From Bacillus_BU sp051233475 (GTDB taxonomy: Bacteria; Bacillota; Bacilli; Bacillales; Cytobacillaceae), in contig NZ_JBKFGH010000004.1 of the NCBI RefSeq assembly GCF_051233475.1, positions 124,001-188,000 on the forward strand: a DNA stretch of 64,000 nucleotides, in the 5' to 3' direction. The notes below the pieces were generated by a model that saw only the letters and a list, made by a program, of their open reading frames with translations, had not been told where the DNA came from and ran no database searches. Shown here piece by piece: positions 33,709-42,775 of the stretch. The position numbers were made by a program, and so were the translations under genes. Each line of letters begins with the position of its first letter. Positions within the stretch are counted from its first letter, which is position 1.

Positions 33709-34668
33709 TTACGCTCTTTCTACCCTTTTACTAAACCGAAAGTACGCGAAACCACCTGCTATAAGCAATAAACCAAGAATAATATTTAACCCAAACGGAG
33801 AAGCGGTATCTGGCAACTTTGCATCGTGTAATTTTGTTGTTAATTCCCCGGCCATATCGCCAACTTGTGCTAAATTTTCGCCTGCATCAACGACAAAGTC
33901 AGAGCCCAGCATATCTTCTGAAAGCTGCATATCAACTAACAAATTGCCATCAAGATCAGTGAGTTCAATGAACAGACTTTTGCCATTTAGAGTTTCAAGC
34001 TTTACTAATTCAGCGTAGCTGATGGCTGTTTTTGTCCCATCAATGAGGTAGAAATTTGCTTTTAGATGGAAGGCTGTAAGCATTTCTTCCCATATATTAA
34101 GCAATTGCTGCTGCTGTTCCTCGCTAAGTGTAGCAGGGTCCTCGATATCCATAAAGGGTTCAATTTTTGCCATAATTCGTTCCATTTCCTGTTCCAACAC
34201 AAGCTCATCTAAGGACATTAGGTGAGTGAATAGCTTATCTACTTCTTCTTCGGTCAATCCTATTTTAGCAAGGAATTCCTCTACTTCTGCCAATTCTTCG
34301 TCATTATTTAAATAGTAGTCAACTGCTATGGTCAGGTCTTCTATAAAATGATAATCTTCTAAGCTTTCCCCGAATTCACCTAACAAGCTTTGGAGTTGTT
34401 CTTTCGTCAAATTATACGTTTGCAGAAGCTCATTAAGATTTTCATCGGTAATCGGTGTACCCAGCATTCCTCGTAAATCTTCAATCGTTTCAAAATCATC
34501 TAATGTTAGTTCATAGAAAGCTAAATAATCTTGTAATTCACCCATCGTCCAGTTCATTTCAGCTAACATTTGATCAACTTCTTCTTGTGGTACTTGGGCA
34601 AAAACCATGTGACTAGCACCCATAAATGTAAAGAAAATAGCTAATAGAGTTTTTAAAACAAATTTCAT
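33709..34668 (-). CDS. Processed acidic surface protein with LPXTA sortase signal
   Basis: A 319-residue secreted protein: signal peptide to about FAQ (residue 25), a very acidic helical body with repeating units such as MNWTMGELQDYLAFYELTLDDF and TYNLTKEQLQSLLGEFGESLEDY, then the sorting signal LPDTA at 285-289, a hydrophobic segment and a basic tail (FSKRVERA). It matches the 'processed acidic surface protein' family found beside class D sortases in Bacillaceae. Role unknown; expression on the growing or aerial cell surface is possible. TTGGAGGG precedes the ATG. Confidence 0.88.
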   Translation of the reverse strand: MKFVLKTLLAIFFTFMGASHMVFAQVPQEEVDQMLAEMNWTMGELQDYLAFYELTLDDFETIEDLRGMLGTPITDENLNELLQTYNLTKEQLQSLLGEFGESLEDYHFIEDLTIAVDYYLNNDEELAEVEEFLAKIGLTEEEVDKLFTHLMSLDELVLEQEMERIMAKIEPFMDIEDPATLSEEQQQQLLNIWEEMLTAFHLKANFYLIDGTKTAISYAELVKLETLNGKSLFIELTDLDGNLLVDMQLSEDMLGSDFVVDAGENLAQVGDMAGELTTKLHDAKLPDTASPFGLNIILGLLLIAGGFAYFRFSKRVERA

Positions 34669-34730
34669 CTTTATCCCTCCAATAATAGGTCTGTGATGTA
34701 TTATTTGGAGGGTGTGGAATTTTTATGCAA

Positions 34731-34756
34731 ATAAAAATGACTCCTCAAGGGAGCCA
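34731..34756 (-). terminator. Terminator of the small membrane protein gene
   Basis: On the minus strand TGGCTCC...GGAGTCA (arms 34750-34756 and 34738-34744) with one G-U pair is followed by ATTTTTAT. Confidence 0.6.
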
Positions 34757-34764
34757 ATCAGTTT

Positions 34765-34995
34765 TTAAGGAGCTGTTTTTTCGTTATATTCTTCCATTAT
34801 ACTTAGGCACATTCCAAAACCGAAAAGCACCATGGAGGCTATCATGACCCCAATCCCAGCAGCTGATAATAGATAAGGCTCTCCTGTGAAAACGGTTACA
34901 AAAATTCCTGTAAAAAACAGAGCCATTCCAAGTATGATTCCAAAGGTTGCTGCCTTCTTAAAGTTTTCTAAGGTTTTAACATGTTCATTTATCAT
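34765..34995 (-). CDS. Small hypothetical membrane protein, two helices
   Basis: A 76-residue protein with two hydrophobic segments (about 16-36 and 42-66) and charged ends (MINEHVKTLENFKKA, EEYNEKTAP). AGGGAGGTTGATC precedes ATG 34995. I do not recognise the family. It has its own terminator and does not appear to share a transcript with the acidic surface protein. Confidence 0.6.
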   Translation of the reverse strand: MINEHVKTLENFKKAATFGIILGMALFFTGIFVTVFTGEPYLLSAAGIGVMIASMVLFGFGMCLSIMEEYNEKTAP

Positions 34996-35106
34996 CGGTG
35001 ATCAACCTCCCTTTACTGAATATTCTATCAATTGTCACGAAATTGTCAAACTTTTTTGTGGAAAAAGTGGAAGCTGACCTGTTGGTGAAGAATACACGAA
35101 TTCAAA

Positions 35107-35143
35107 AAAAGCAGCATTGGGATCACAACCCAATGCTGCTTTT
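35107..35143 (-). terminator. Terminator of the amino acid permease gene
   Basis: A 15-bp perfect stem AAAAGCAGCATTGGG (35107-35121) with complement 35129-35143; A run to the left gives the U tract on the minus strand. Confidence 0.85.
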
Positions 35144-35144
35144 A

Positions 35145-36530
35145 TTAACCCACTCGTTCTTGTAAATCTTCTTGTTTTCCCCTTTTGTGCAATCCTTTAC
35201 CATAATAAAAGACGACTAAAATACCCAACCATAGCGGTCCAACAATCAAAGCGATTCTTGTATCAGGGAAATATGCCATTAACCCTGCGACTAATATTAA
35301 GAAGGCTAATGAAAAATATGAGGTGAATGGATAAAGCGGCATTCTATATTTTAAACCCTTTGCCTGATCAGCAGTTAATCCTTTACGATAACGCATTTGT
35401 GATAATAAAATCATTGACCATGTCCAAAGCGCACCAAAGGTAGAAATGGCTGTTACCCACGTAAAAACCTTTGCTGGGACTAGATAATTAAGAACGACTC
35501 CAACTAAAAGTGCACCGGCTGTTGCTAATACCGCGAAGCTTGGAACACCGTTTTTATTCAATTTCCCGTAAGCTGGAGGTGCTTCACCATGTTCGGCCAG
35601 GTTATACAGCATCCGAGCGGTGCTGAAAATCCCACCGTTGCAAGAAGAAAGGGCTGCAGTTAAGACAACAAAGTTGATAATTCCCGCTGCGGCAGGAATG
35701 CCTAGTTTGTCAAAAGTTAATACGAACGGACTCCCTTTGACACCAATCTCTGTCCATGGGTAGATAGACATGATCACGAACAATGCGCCAACATAGAATA
35801 CAAGAATTCGCCAAAATACTGTATCAATTGCTTTTGAGAGTGTCTTCTCCGGATTTTTCACCTCACCGGCGGTAATGCCGATCATCTCAATTCCTAAAAA
35901 GGCGAACATAACCATTTGCAATGACATTAATACACCAGTCACTCCGTTTGGAAGCAGACCCCCGTGCTTCCAAAGATTGCTGATACCTGTTGCCATGCCT
36001 CCATTTCCAAATCCAAAAATAATCATCCCGAGACCTACGACAATCATAAACACAATCGTTATTATTTTAATTAATGCAAACCAGAATTCCAGTTCACCGT
36101 ACGCTTTTACCGCCATGAAATTGACAGCTGACATAATGACTAAAGCGGCTAGCGCCCATATCCAGCGAGGAATTTCAGGAAACCAATATTCCATATAAAT
36201 ACCTGCTGCTGTTATTTCGGCCATACAAGTAACAACCCATAAAAACCAATAATTCCAACCTGTTATGTATCCTGATAATGGTCCTAAATAGTCTCGTGCA
36301 TACTGACTGAATGAGCCTGCAACCGGTTTTTGAATCGCCATTTCACCAAGTGCTCTCATAATAAAAAACATGATCATACCAGCAAATGCATAGCCTAATA
36401 TAATTCCTGGTCCCGCCAGTTTAATAGCAGAGGCCGATCCTAGAAATAGCCCGACGCCAATTGCTGCACCTAATGACATAAGGGTGATGTGTCTTTGTTC
36501 CAAGCCTCTGTGTAGTTGATTCTTTTGCAT
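35145..36530 (-). CDS. APC-family amino acid permease (AlaP-like)
   Basis: About 461 residues from ATG 36530, which follows AAAAGGGGGC; the frame extends to 36578 without a ribosome site. Twelve helices with the AAT-subfamily start LHRGLEQRHITLMSLGAAIGVGLFLGSASAIKLAGP and GYITGWNYWFLWVVTCMAEITAAGIY near 95-120. It is divergent from a PucR-type regulator followed by alanine dehydrogenase and alanine racemase, so alanine is the likely substrate, as for B. subtilis AlaP (YtnA). This rests on context; D-serine or proline permeases look similar. Confidence 0.8.
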   Translation of the reverse strand: MQKNQLHRGLEQRHITLMSLGAAIGVGLFLGSASAIKLAGPGIILGYAFAGMIMFFIMRALGEMAIQKPVAGSFSQYARDYLGPLSGYITGWNYWFLWVVTCMAEITAAGIYMEYWFPEIPRWIWALAALVIMSAVNFMAVKAYGELEFWFALIKIITIVFMIVVGLGMIIFGFGNGGMATGISNLWKHGGLLPNGVTGVLMSLQMVMFAFLGIEMIGITAGEVKNPEKTLSKAIDTVFWRILVFYVGALFVIMSIYPWTEIGVKGSPFVLTFDKLGIPAAAGIINFVVLTAALSSCNGGIFSTARMLYNLAEHGEAPPAYGKLNKNGVPSFAVLATAGALLVGVVLNYLVPAKVFTWVTAISTFGALWTWSMILLSQMRYRKGLTADQAKGLKYRMPLYPFTSYFSLAFLILVAGLMAYFPDTRIALIVGPLWLGILVVFYYGKGLHKRGKQEDLQERVG

Positions 36531-36723
36531 TGCGTTCTGCCCCCTTTTATTGACATTCATTTCGTTGCAAAAATCCATAAAAAAATTTTCTCATAAAAGC
36601 GTATTTGCCTACATATGTTATTTCTCTTTGTCACATTAAAAGTTAAAATAAGAATTACCTAATTACGTTTCGGAAAGATTTAAACTATTCTAGTTTAAAA
36701 GAATCCCCTTTCTTTGTATAGTG

Positions 36724-36737
36724 TGGTAACGCTTACA
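36724..36737. promoter_or_regulatory. Possible cre site in the permease-regulator intergenic region
   Basis: TGGTAACGCTTACA keeps the AACG..T..CA core of the cre consensus with two mismatches on the left half. The 406-bp gene-free stretch 36531-36936 between divergent genes is otherwise AT-rich and must hold both promoters; none was clear enough to mark. Confidence 0.35.
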
Positions 36738-36936
36738 ATTTACCTTTCATTTTGTAAACACAAAGTATTTACAACTTTGTGATATAAATTTAACATAATA
36801 GTGAACATTTGCTTTTGTGAAAATATAAAAATATTTTAATATACTTTTGTTTAGTATTACAAATAAGTTATTAAATTCACAAACTTTTAAGGGCTGTTTC
36901 AATACTGACAAGTGTCAGAAAGGTTTGATTCATAAA

Positions 36937-38160
36937 ATGGTAAATGATCCTTTTCGTGCCAGCTTTGATAGTTTAGAAGATTTTGCGGATATCGTTAGTG
37001 AGGCACTGCAATGTCCGATTACGATTGAAGATGCCAATCATCGACTGTTGGCCTACAGCACACATGATGAGAGAACGGACAAAGCAAGAATTGCTACCAT
37101 TATCGGTCGCCGTGTCCCCGAGAAGGTGATCAACAATTTATGGAAGGAAGGGGTCATCCCATCCTTATTAAGTAGTCGTGAGCCAATACGTGTTAAAACA
37201 ATGGACGACATTGGCTTAGGCGATCGAGTAGCGGTTTCGATTTGGAAAAATGTAGAAGTACTTGGATTTATTTGGGCATTGGAAGTTGATAAGACGTTAC
37301 AGGAAGAGGATCTGATCTTACTTAAACGTGCTGCGGCAGCCACGAAAAATAAACTTTTACAAGTACAGAATCGCAAAAATAAGAAAGAAGAGAGATACCA
37401 AGAGTTTTTCTGGAAACTGCTTACCAGCCATTTGCCTTCAAATGAAGAGATTATTTCGCAGTTTCATACACTGCAAATAACACCTCCTTCACAATATGTT
37501 GTTATGGTGTTTCAATTTTCTCAGGAAATAACGAGAGAGGAAGAAAAGCAAATCGCTTATCTTTTAAAGACAAGTCAGCAGCCTAAATTCTTGTTATATA
37601 CAATCGATCACTTTCAGTTAGTTTTATTCATCTCGCTTAACCAAATCGATCAGCCAATCAAAAAGTTAAATGATTTTTGCGAACTATTTGTAAGCAAGAT
37701 GGAAGAACGTTTCGGAATTGAATCGATTGTTCAAGGTTTCAGCGGAATTTACAGTGACTATCAAAAAATTGAAAAGGCCTATCAAGAAGCATTATCGGTA
37801 CTATCAATGAAAGAAAAATTTCCTGCTGAAATAAAGAACATTCATAGTTATCAAAGTTTGGGAATTTATCAATATTTTGATGTGCTGCTGGAAAAACGAC
37901 TAAAAGATAAATATGAAAATTATTCTTTGAAAAAGCTTCATGAGTATGATCAAAAATGTAACAGTGAGCTGGTTGAAACACTTGAAGAGTTTCTTAACAA
38001 GGATAGTAATGTTAATGATGCAGCTAAAGCGTTAAACATTCATACGAATACACTGAATTATCGTCTAAAACGAATAGCAGAAATCGGCGAAATTAATTTA
38101 AAAGATGTCAATCAAAAACTTACCTTATACCTAGATTTAAAGCTTGAGAAGTTTTTATAA
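36937..38160 (+). CDS. PucR/CdaR-family activator (AdeR-like) of alanine genes
   Basis: About 407 residues from ATG 36937; the open frame to TTG 36847 has no ribosome site, and the AGAAAGG before 36937 is only moderate. An N-terminal sensor part (FDSLEDFADIVSEALQCPITIEDANHRLLAYS) is followed by a middle domain and the C-terminal PucR helix-turn-helix (LEEFLNKDSNVNDAAKALNIHTNTLNYRLKRIAEI). In B. subtilis AdeR of this family activates ald in response to alanine; the same order next to ald supports that role here. Confidence 0.82.
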   Translation: MVNDPFRASFDSLEDFADIVSEALQCPITIEDANHRLLAYSTHDERTDKARIATIIGRRVPEKVINNLWKEGVIPSLLSSREPIRVKTMDDIGLGDRVAVSIWKNVEVLGFIWALEVDKTLQEEDLILLKRAAAATKNKLLQVQNRKNKKEERYQEFFWKLLTSHLPSNEEIISQFHTLQITPPSQYVVMVFQFSQEITREEEKQIAYLLKTSQQPKFLLYTIDHFQLVLFISLNQIDQPIKKLNDFCELFVSKMEERFGIESIVQGFSGIYSDYQKIEKAYQEALSVLSMKEKFPAEIKNIHSYQSLGIYQYFDVLLEKRLKDKYENYSLKKLHEYDQKCNSELVETLEEFLNKDSNVNDAAKALNIHTNTLNYRLKRIAEIGEINLKDVNQKLTLYLDLKLEKFL

Positions 38161-38307
38161 AAGAAAATAGGGTTATCACCCGTTTGTGTAATTCCACAAA
38201 AAGAGCTTTCTTCTTTCTCCTTTCTTAACAAAGAAATTTCATTGTGAATCTTTTATTCTTAAGTCACAAGGATTCTAAAACAAGTAATCAAAAGGGGGAA
38301 GTAAGAA

Positions 38308-39444
38308 ATGATCATTGGTGTGCCAAAAGAAATAAAAAATAATGAAAATCGGGTAGCACTCACTCCAGCTGGGGTTGTTTCTTTTGTCAATGCAGGGCAT
38401 CGAGTTTTAGTTGAAACAAATGCAGGCTTAGGAAGCAGTTTTGTAGATGAAGATTATCTAGCAGCAGGTGCTGAAATCATTGAGCAAGCGGCAGATGTTT
38501 GGGCAAAAGCAGAGATGATCATGAAGGTGAAAGAACCTCTTGAAAGCGAGTATCAATACTTCCGTTCCGGATTACTTTTATTCACATACCTTCATTTGGC
38601 AGCAGAGCCATTTTTAGCAAAAGCTCTTAAAGAAAAAGGAGTAACAGCCATTGCATATGAAACGGTTGAGGTGAACCGAACCCTTCCGCTTCTTACACCA
38701 ATGAGTGAAGTTGCCGGTCGAATGGCTGCGCAAACTGGTGCTCAATTCTTGCAGAAGACAAACGGAGGCATGGGAATTCTATTAGCCGGGGTTCCGGGGG
38801 TTAACCGTGGTAAAGTCACCATTATTGGGGGCGGAATCGTCGGAACAAACGCAGCAAAAATGGCGATTGGTTTAGGTGCAGACGTTACGATTATCGACTT
38901 GAGTGCAGAACGTCTTCGCCAGTTAGATGATATCTTTGGAAATCAAATTAAGACATTAATGTCTAACCCGTTCAATATTGCTGATGCAGTCGTGGAAGCC
39001 GATTTGTTAATCGGAGCTGTACTGATCCCTGGTGCAAAAGCACCAAAGCTTGTAACGGAAGAAATGGTCAAAACAATGAAGCCGGGTTCCGTCATTGTGG
39101 ACGTTGCAATCGACCAAGGCGGCATCGTTGAGACAAGTGATCATGTTACCACACATGACAATCCAACATATGTTAAGCATGGAGTTGTACATTACGCTGT
39201 TGCGAATATGCCAGGGGCTGTACCTAGGACTTCAACGATGGCGTTAACTAATGTTACCGTGCCATATGCATTACAAATTGCCAATAAAGGAATTGTTAAA
39301 GCAATTCACGACAATCCTGCCTTAAAGCTAGGTGTTAATGTGGTCAATGGTGAGATTACTTATGAAGCAGTGGCAAAGGACCTTTGCTATGACTTTGTAA
39401 CAGTTGAGGCAGCTCTAGCACAGCAAGTAGAAGCCCTTCATTAA
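38308..39444 (+). CDS. ald: Alanine dehydrogenase
   Basis: A 378-residue NAD-dependent enzyme converting L-alanine to pyruvate and ammonia. N-terminal MIIGVPKEIKNNENRVALTPAGV, the substrate lysine region MKVKEPLESEY near 74, catalytic histidine in FTYLHLAAEP near 96, and the nucleotide-binding GGGIVGTNAAKMAIGLGADV near 174-193 are all present. AAAGGGGGAAG precedes the ATG. Alanine dehydrogenase supports growth on alanine and sporulation, and provides pyruvate during germination on alanine. Probably activated by the AdeR-like regulator upstream. Confidence 0.96.
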   Translation: MIIGVPKEIKNNENRVALTPAGVVSFVNAGHRVLVETNAGLGSSFVDEDYLAAGAEIIEQAADVWAKAEMIMKVKEPLESEYQYFRSGLLLFTYLHLAAEPFLAKALKEKGVTAIAYETVEVNRTLPLLTPMSEVAGRMAAQTGAQFLQKTNGGMGILLAGVPGVNRGKVTIIGGGIVGTNAAKMAIGLGADVTIIDLSAERLRQLDDIFGNQIKTLMSNPFNIADAVVEADLLIGAVLIPGAKAPKLVTEEMVKTMKPGSVIVDVAIDQGGIVETSDHVTTHDNPTYVKHGVVHYAVANMPGAVPRTSTMALTNVTVPYALQIANKGIVKAIHDNPALKLGVNVVNGEITYEAVAKDLCYDFVTVEAALAQQVEALH

Positions 39445-39452
39445 ACCAATAT

Positions 39453-39485
39453 AATCCCTCAAGGAGTTTTCTTGAGGGATTTTTC
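39453..39485 (+). terminator. Terminator of ald
   Basis: AATCCCTCAAG (39453-39463) pairs with CTTGAGGGATT (39471-39481), T run to 39485. It separates ald from alr. Confidence 0.8.
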
Positions 39486-39515
39486 ATCAAAATGATGTGA
39501 AGTGGGTCTGGAGGA

Positions 39516-40703
39516 ATGTCAATGAATTCACATAGTTTCCGAGATACATGGGTCGAGGTTTCTCTTGCGGCAATTAAACAAAATACCGAGCAGTATAAAG
39601 ATTTTATAGGAGCCAATGTCAAGTTAATGGCGGTGGTGAAGGCCGATGGGTATGGACATGGTGCAGTGGAGGTTGCGAAAACCGTTATCAGGGGAGGAGC
39701 AGAGTATTTAGCCGTAGCATTCTTGGATGAGGCAATGCAGTTGCGAAACGCCGGTGTAAAACAACCGATTTTAGTATTGGGATATACACCCGTACGCTCA
39801 ATCAAAGAGGCAATCGTTGCAAATATTGATTTAACCGTTTTTTCTAAGGAAACATTGGACGAAATCATATTTCAAGCTGAGCAGCTACATAAATCGGTTT
39901 CCGTACATTTAAAAGTGGATACAGGGATGTCAAGAATTGGAGTCCAAAACGCTGAGGATGCACTAGTTATTGCTGAGAAAATCATTACAAATCCCTTTGT
40001 TTATCTTAAGGGAATCTTTACCCATTTTGCCAATGCTGATAGTAATGATCCTTCTTTTACATATGAACAATATGGACAATTTCAAAAGGTGATTTCCCAC
40101 TTGGAAGATTGCGGTATTCACATCCCGCTGAAGCATTGCTGCAATACTGCAGGAACGATGATTTTTCCCGATATGCATCTCGATATGGTGCGGGTTGGAA
40201 TTGGACTCTATGGGCTTTATCCAGACCCATCTTTAAAATCTCATGTTATCACTTTAAAGCAGGCGATGGCACTAAAAACAAAGGTGGCGGCTTTGAAAAT
40301 AGTTCCAGCAGCCCGCCCAATTAGTTACGGATGTACAAATGCTCCAAAAAAAGACTCAATAATCGCGACTTTGCCAATCGGTTATGCTGATGGACTTTCA
40401 CGCCTTCTTTCAAACTGTGGACAATTTTTGCTGGATGGACACAAGGTTCCTGTTATGGGAAGGGTGTGCATGGACCAAACGATGGTGAATGTTTCAGAAA
40501 TACCTGAATGCAAGCTTGGTGATGTAATCACTATTTTTGGGTCGGATAATGAGGCGTTTCAATCTGTAGATGAAATTGCAGATTTGATGGGGACGATTAA
40601 TTATGAGACCGTTTGTTTAATTGGTAAAAGAGTGCCTCGAATTTATCATTTTTCAGATCGTAAATTACATAATAGCTCATCATGCGCTACCTTTTCCATA
40701 TAA
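39516..40703 (+). CDS. alr: Alanine racemase
   Basis: A 395-residue PLP enzyme of the fold III barrel. The PLP lysine is in MAVVKADGYGHG (near residue 40), the substrate region in HLKVDTGMSRIG near 130 and the second catalytic tyrosine in RPISYGCTNAP near 270. It interconverts L- and D-alanine. Beside ald it would serve D-alanine use or control of the germinant L-alanine, as a second racemase besides a wall-synthesis copy (inference; the other copy is not in the window). The last dozen residues (NSSSCATFSI) form a loose tail. GGAGGAATGTCA precedes the ATG. Confidence 0.93.
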   Translation: MSMNSHSFRDTWVEVSLAAIKQNTEQYKDFIGANVKLMAVVKADGYGHGAVEVAKTVIRGGAEYLAVAFLDEAMQLRNAGVKQPILVLGYTPVRSIKEAIVANIDLTVFSKETLDEIIFQAEQLHKSVSVHLKVDTGMSRIGVQNAEDALVIAEKIITNPFVYLKGIFTHFANADSNDPSFTYEQYGQFQKVISHLEDCGIHIPLKHCCNTAGTMIFPDMHLDMVRVGIGLYGLYPDPSLKSHVITLKQAMALKTKVAALKIVPAARPISYGCTNAPKKDSIIATLPIGYADGLSRLLSNCGQFLLDGHKVPVMGRVCMDQTMVNVSEIPECKLGDVITIFGSDNEAFQSVDEIADLMGTINYETVCLIGKRVPRIYHFSDRKLHNSSSCATFSI

Positions 40704-40735
40704 GCACAAAAAGACCATTTCGGTCTTTTTGTGCT
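40703..40735. terminator. Bidirectional terminator between alr and the di-haem protein gene
   Basis: A 14-bp perfect stem AGCACAAAAAGACC (40703-40716), loop of five, complement 40722-40735. It starts at the last base of the alr stop. Confidence 0.85.
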
Positions 40736-40741
40736 TTGCAA

Positions 40742-42601
40742 TTATTTTTGATCCGTCAGCCGTAGCAAGAAGTGAATAAGTGCACTTTGCTCAGCGTCGG
40801 TGAACCCAGTTGACTCATCCACCCAAAACTCATGTCCTATACCGGAAACGTGGGCGGTGCTCGTTTCTTCGGCAGATTGGTTTGCTTGAATGACCATTTT
40901 TCTTATGTCCGAATCAATTAGCGCTTGTAAGCTATTGTAGGGATCGGCTTTTTTATTTTTCATTAATGTATTGGGGATTCCGACTTCAAAATTTTCACCA
41001 ATCGCTACTCCCCCATCATGTAAATAAGGGGCGCTCCAATATAATCCATAAAGGCTTGGAATTTTATAGGCACCTTTATTTTTGCCGTGTGCCCATCCTA
41101 GTTCTAAAGATTTTCTCTGCTGCTCGCTTAAAGGAATCTTTTTAACCTTTGGATTTTTTGGTATGGGTACAGGAGTCTCGGAGGAATAGAGTTTGGGATC
41201 CGCAAAATAAAGTTCTGTTTTTTTAAATCCTCCTGCCCTTGAAGGTTCTGTCCCAATTTCTTCTACCTTAACCAAACTGTTTTTCGTATAATACTCTCCG
41301 CTATGGCATGTAATGCAACCGGCCCTTGAAAAAATTCTTTGACCTTCCGCGTACACTGCATCATCACGCTCTAAACCCGTTTGTGGTGTCTTTAAAGAGT
41401 TCATATAAGCGGAAATGGCATTTAATTGTTCCCAAACCTTATATCCTTCTGAGCTCGGCAGCATTCCGGTGCTTGTGGTAAAGGATATTTTCGGGAATGT
41501 GACCGCTTTGACTAATGTATTGACGCCAGGATTGCCAGGAGTAGGATCAACGCTTTCGAAAAACTTGGAAGGCTTTTGATTACTGTTGGGATCATATCTA
41601 AACTTTTTGTTGGCTGCATTTTGCAGTATTGTTCCAATATAGAGCTCTTTATCAATGTTTAACACCGGTTCAGAGATTTCCGTTTGTGACAGAGTATCCA
41701 TGTTTTGCCCATGGGCATTATTAATGGCAGCACTTAATCCCGTAAATGGTCCGATTTGCCCTTGACCGCTCCATCCGTAGGGATGATCGCCCAATGTAAA
41801 GGAATCGGGAATTTGAACTGGGTCGTTATTAAAATCTATTGTTGTATCATTGCTTCCTTTTGGCCATTTAACGAGTTCAGCGTCCACATATTTCTCTAAT
41901 TTCTCTTTGTCGGGTAAGGAAATTTTCTGGGTGTTTTCTGTGTTTTCCTTAGTTTTAATAATAAAATCTTTAATGCTTTTCATTTCAGTGTGAGTGAAGT
42001 AACCAGCTGTATTGGTACCCATCGCAAGTGCCAAACCAACATCGACATCGGAATTAGGGACACCGGGTAGTACCTTTCCGTTATCATCTACGGTTGCATG
42101 ACAGGCGGCACAGCTTACTCCTGCTTTTACTCTGCCTTGATCGACAACAAACTTTATCCCTAAAGGAAGAATGGACCCTTTGGCAACGTCTAGGCCGGTA
42201 CTAATTAACTCCCCTTTTTTAATCGATCTATTACCTGCTTGAAATGATTGGGCCGCTTCGACCTTCAGGTTTGATGTTCCTTCCCCCTTTAATCTTAAGA
42301 TGGCTTTAGAAATATTTGGAATCGTTAATGCCCCATCAAATAATCCTAAAATATCAGTGAAAAATACCTCGTTTCCGAAAGACTCTTCAAAAAACATCTG
42401 CTTTCCTAGTTGAATTTGCTCATCTGATCCAGCTTCTTCATCAGAAGAAATTGATTGCACCTTTGCAGACCCTTGGTTTTTATTCACTATTTTTTCATTA
42501 GGAGGTGTATAGGCATATTCAAACGTTGTAAACCTAAAAACTCCAAAGCCGAGTCCGATTAATGCCAAGAAAATGACTAATGTACGTACTAGTCTGTTCA
42601 T
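40742..42601 (-). CDS. Membrane-anchored di-haem cytochrome c (MauG/CcpA-peroxidase-like)
   Basis: A 619-residue protein with one N-terminal helix (about 7-24) that anchors it outside the cell. Two haem c sites are CAACH (164-168) and CITCH (429-433). The text between and after them (GWSGQGQIGPFTG, NAISAYMNSLKTPQ, YKIPSLYGLYWSAPYLHDGGVAI) resembles di-haem cytochrome c peroxidases and MauG relatives; LHDGG is a typical family motif. It could reduce peroxide or act as an electron-transfer protein; a distal-haem ligand cannot be read with certainty. AAGGTGGG precedes the ATG. Monocistronic. Confidence 0.82.
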   Translation of the reverse strand: MNRLVRTLVIFLALIGLGFGVFRFTTFEYAYTPPNEKIVNKNQGSAKVQSISSDEEAGSDEQIQLGKQMFFEESFGNEVFFTDILGLFDGALTIPNISKAILRLKGEGTSNLKVEAAQSFQAGNRSIKKGELISTGLDVAKGSILPLGIKFVVDQGRVKAGVSCAACHATVDDNGKVLPGVPNSDVDVGLALAMGTNTAGYFTHTEMKSIKDFIIKTKENTENTQKISLPDKEKLEKYVDAELVKWPKGSNDTTIDFNNDPVQIPDSFTLGDHPYGWSGQGQIGPFTGLSAAINNAHGQNMDTLSQTEISEPVLNIDKELYIGTILQNAANKKFRYDPNSNQKPSKFFESVDPTPGNPGVNTLVKAVTFPKISFTTSTGMLPSSEGYKVWEQLNAISAYMNSLKTPQTGLERDDAVYAEGQRIFSRAGCITCHSGEYYTKNSLVKVEEIGTEPSRAGGFKKTELYFADPKLYSSETPVPIPKNPKVKKIPLSEQQRKSLELGWAHGKNKGAYKIPSLYGLYWSAPYLHDGGVAIGENFEVGIPNTLMKNKKADPYNSLQALIDSDIRKMVIQANQSAEETSTAHVSGIGHEFWVDESTGFTDAEQSALIHFLLRLTDQK

Positions 42602-42775
42602 TTAATTACCCACCTTAAGAGCTTAATTCCTTTTTATTTTCCACATAAGTATAAATTTTAAGCACTTATTTTCCTTTTTTGTGCTTTAATCATTTATTTC
42701 TTTTAAATAACGTGTAACTTGGATGTAACTTCTTTTTCTTAAGATTGGAATATTAAGAAAGAGGGAGAGATCACG

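Noticed and set aside
39007..39868. Minus-strand frames opposite ald and alr
   Set aside because: They lack ribosome sites and family features; the plus-strand genes explain the region.
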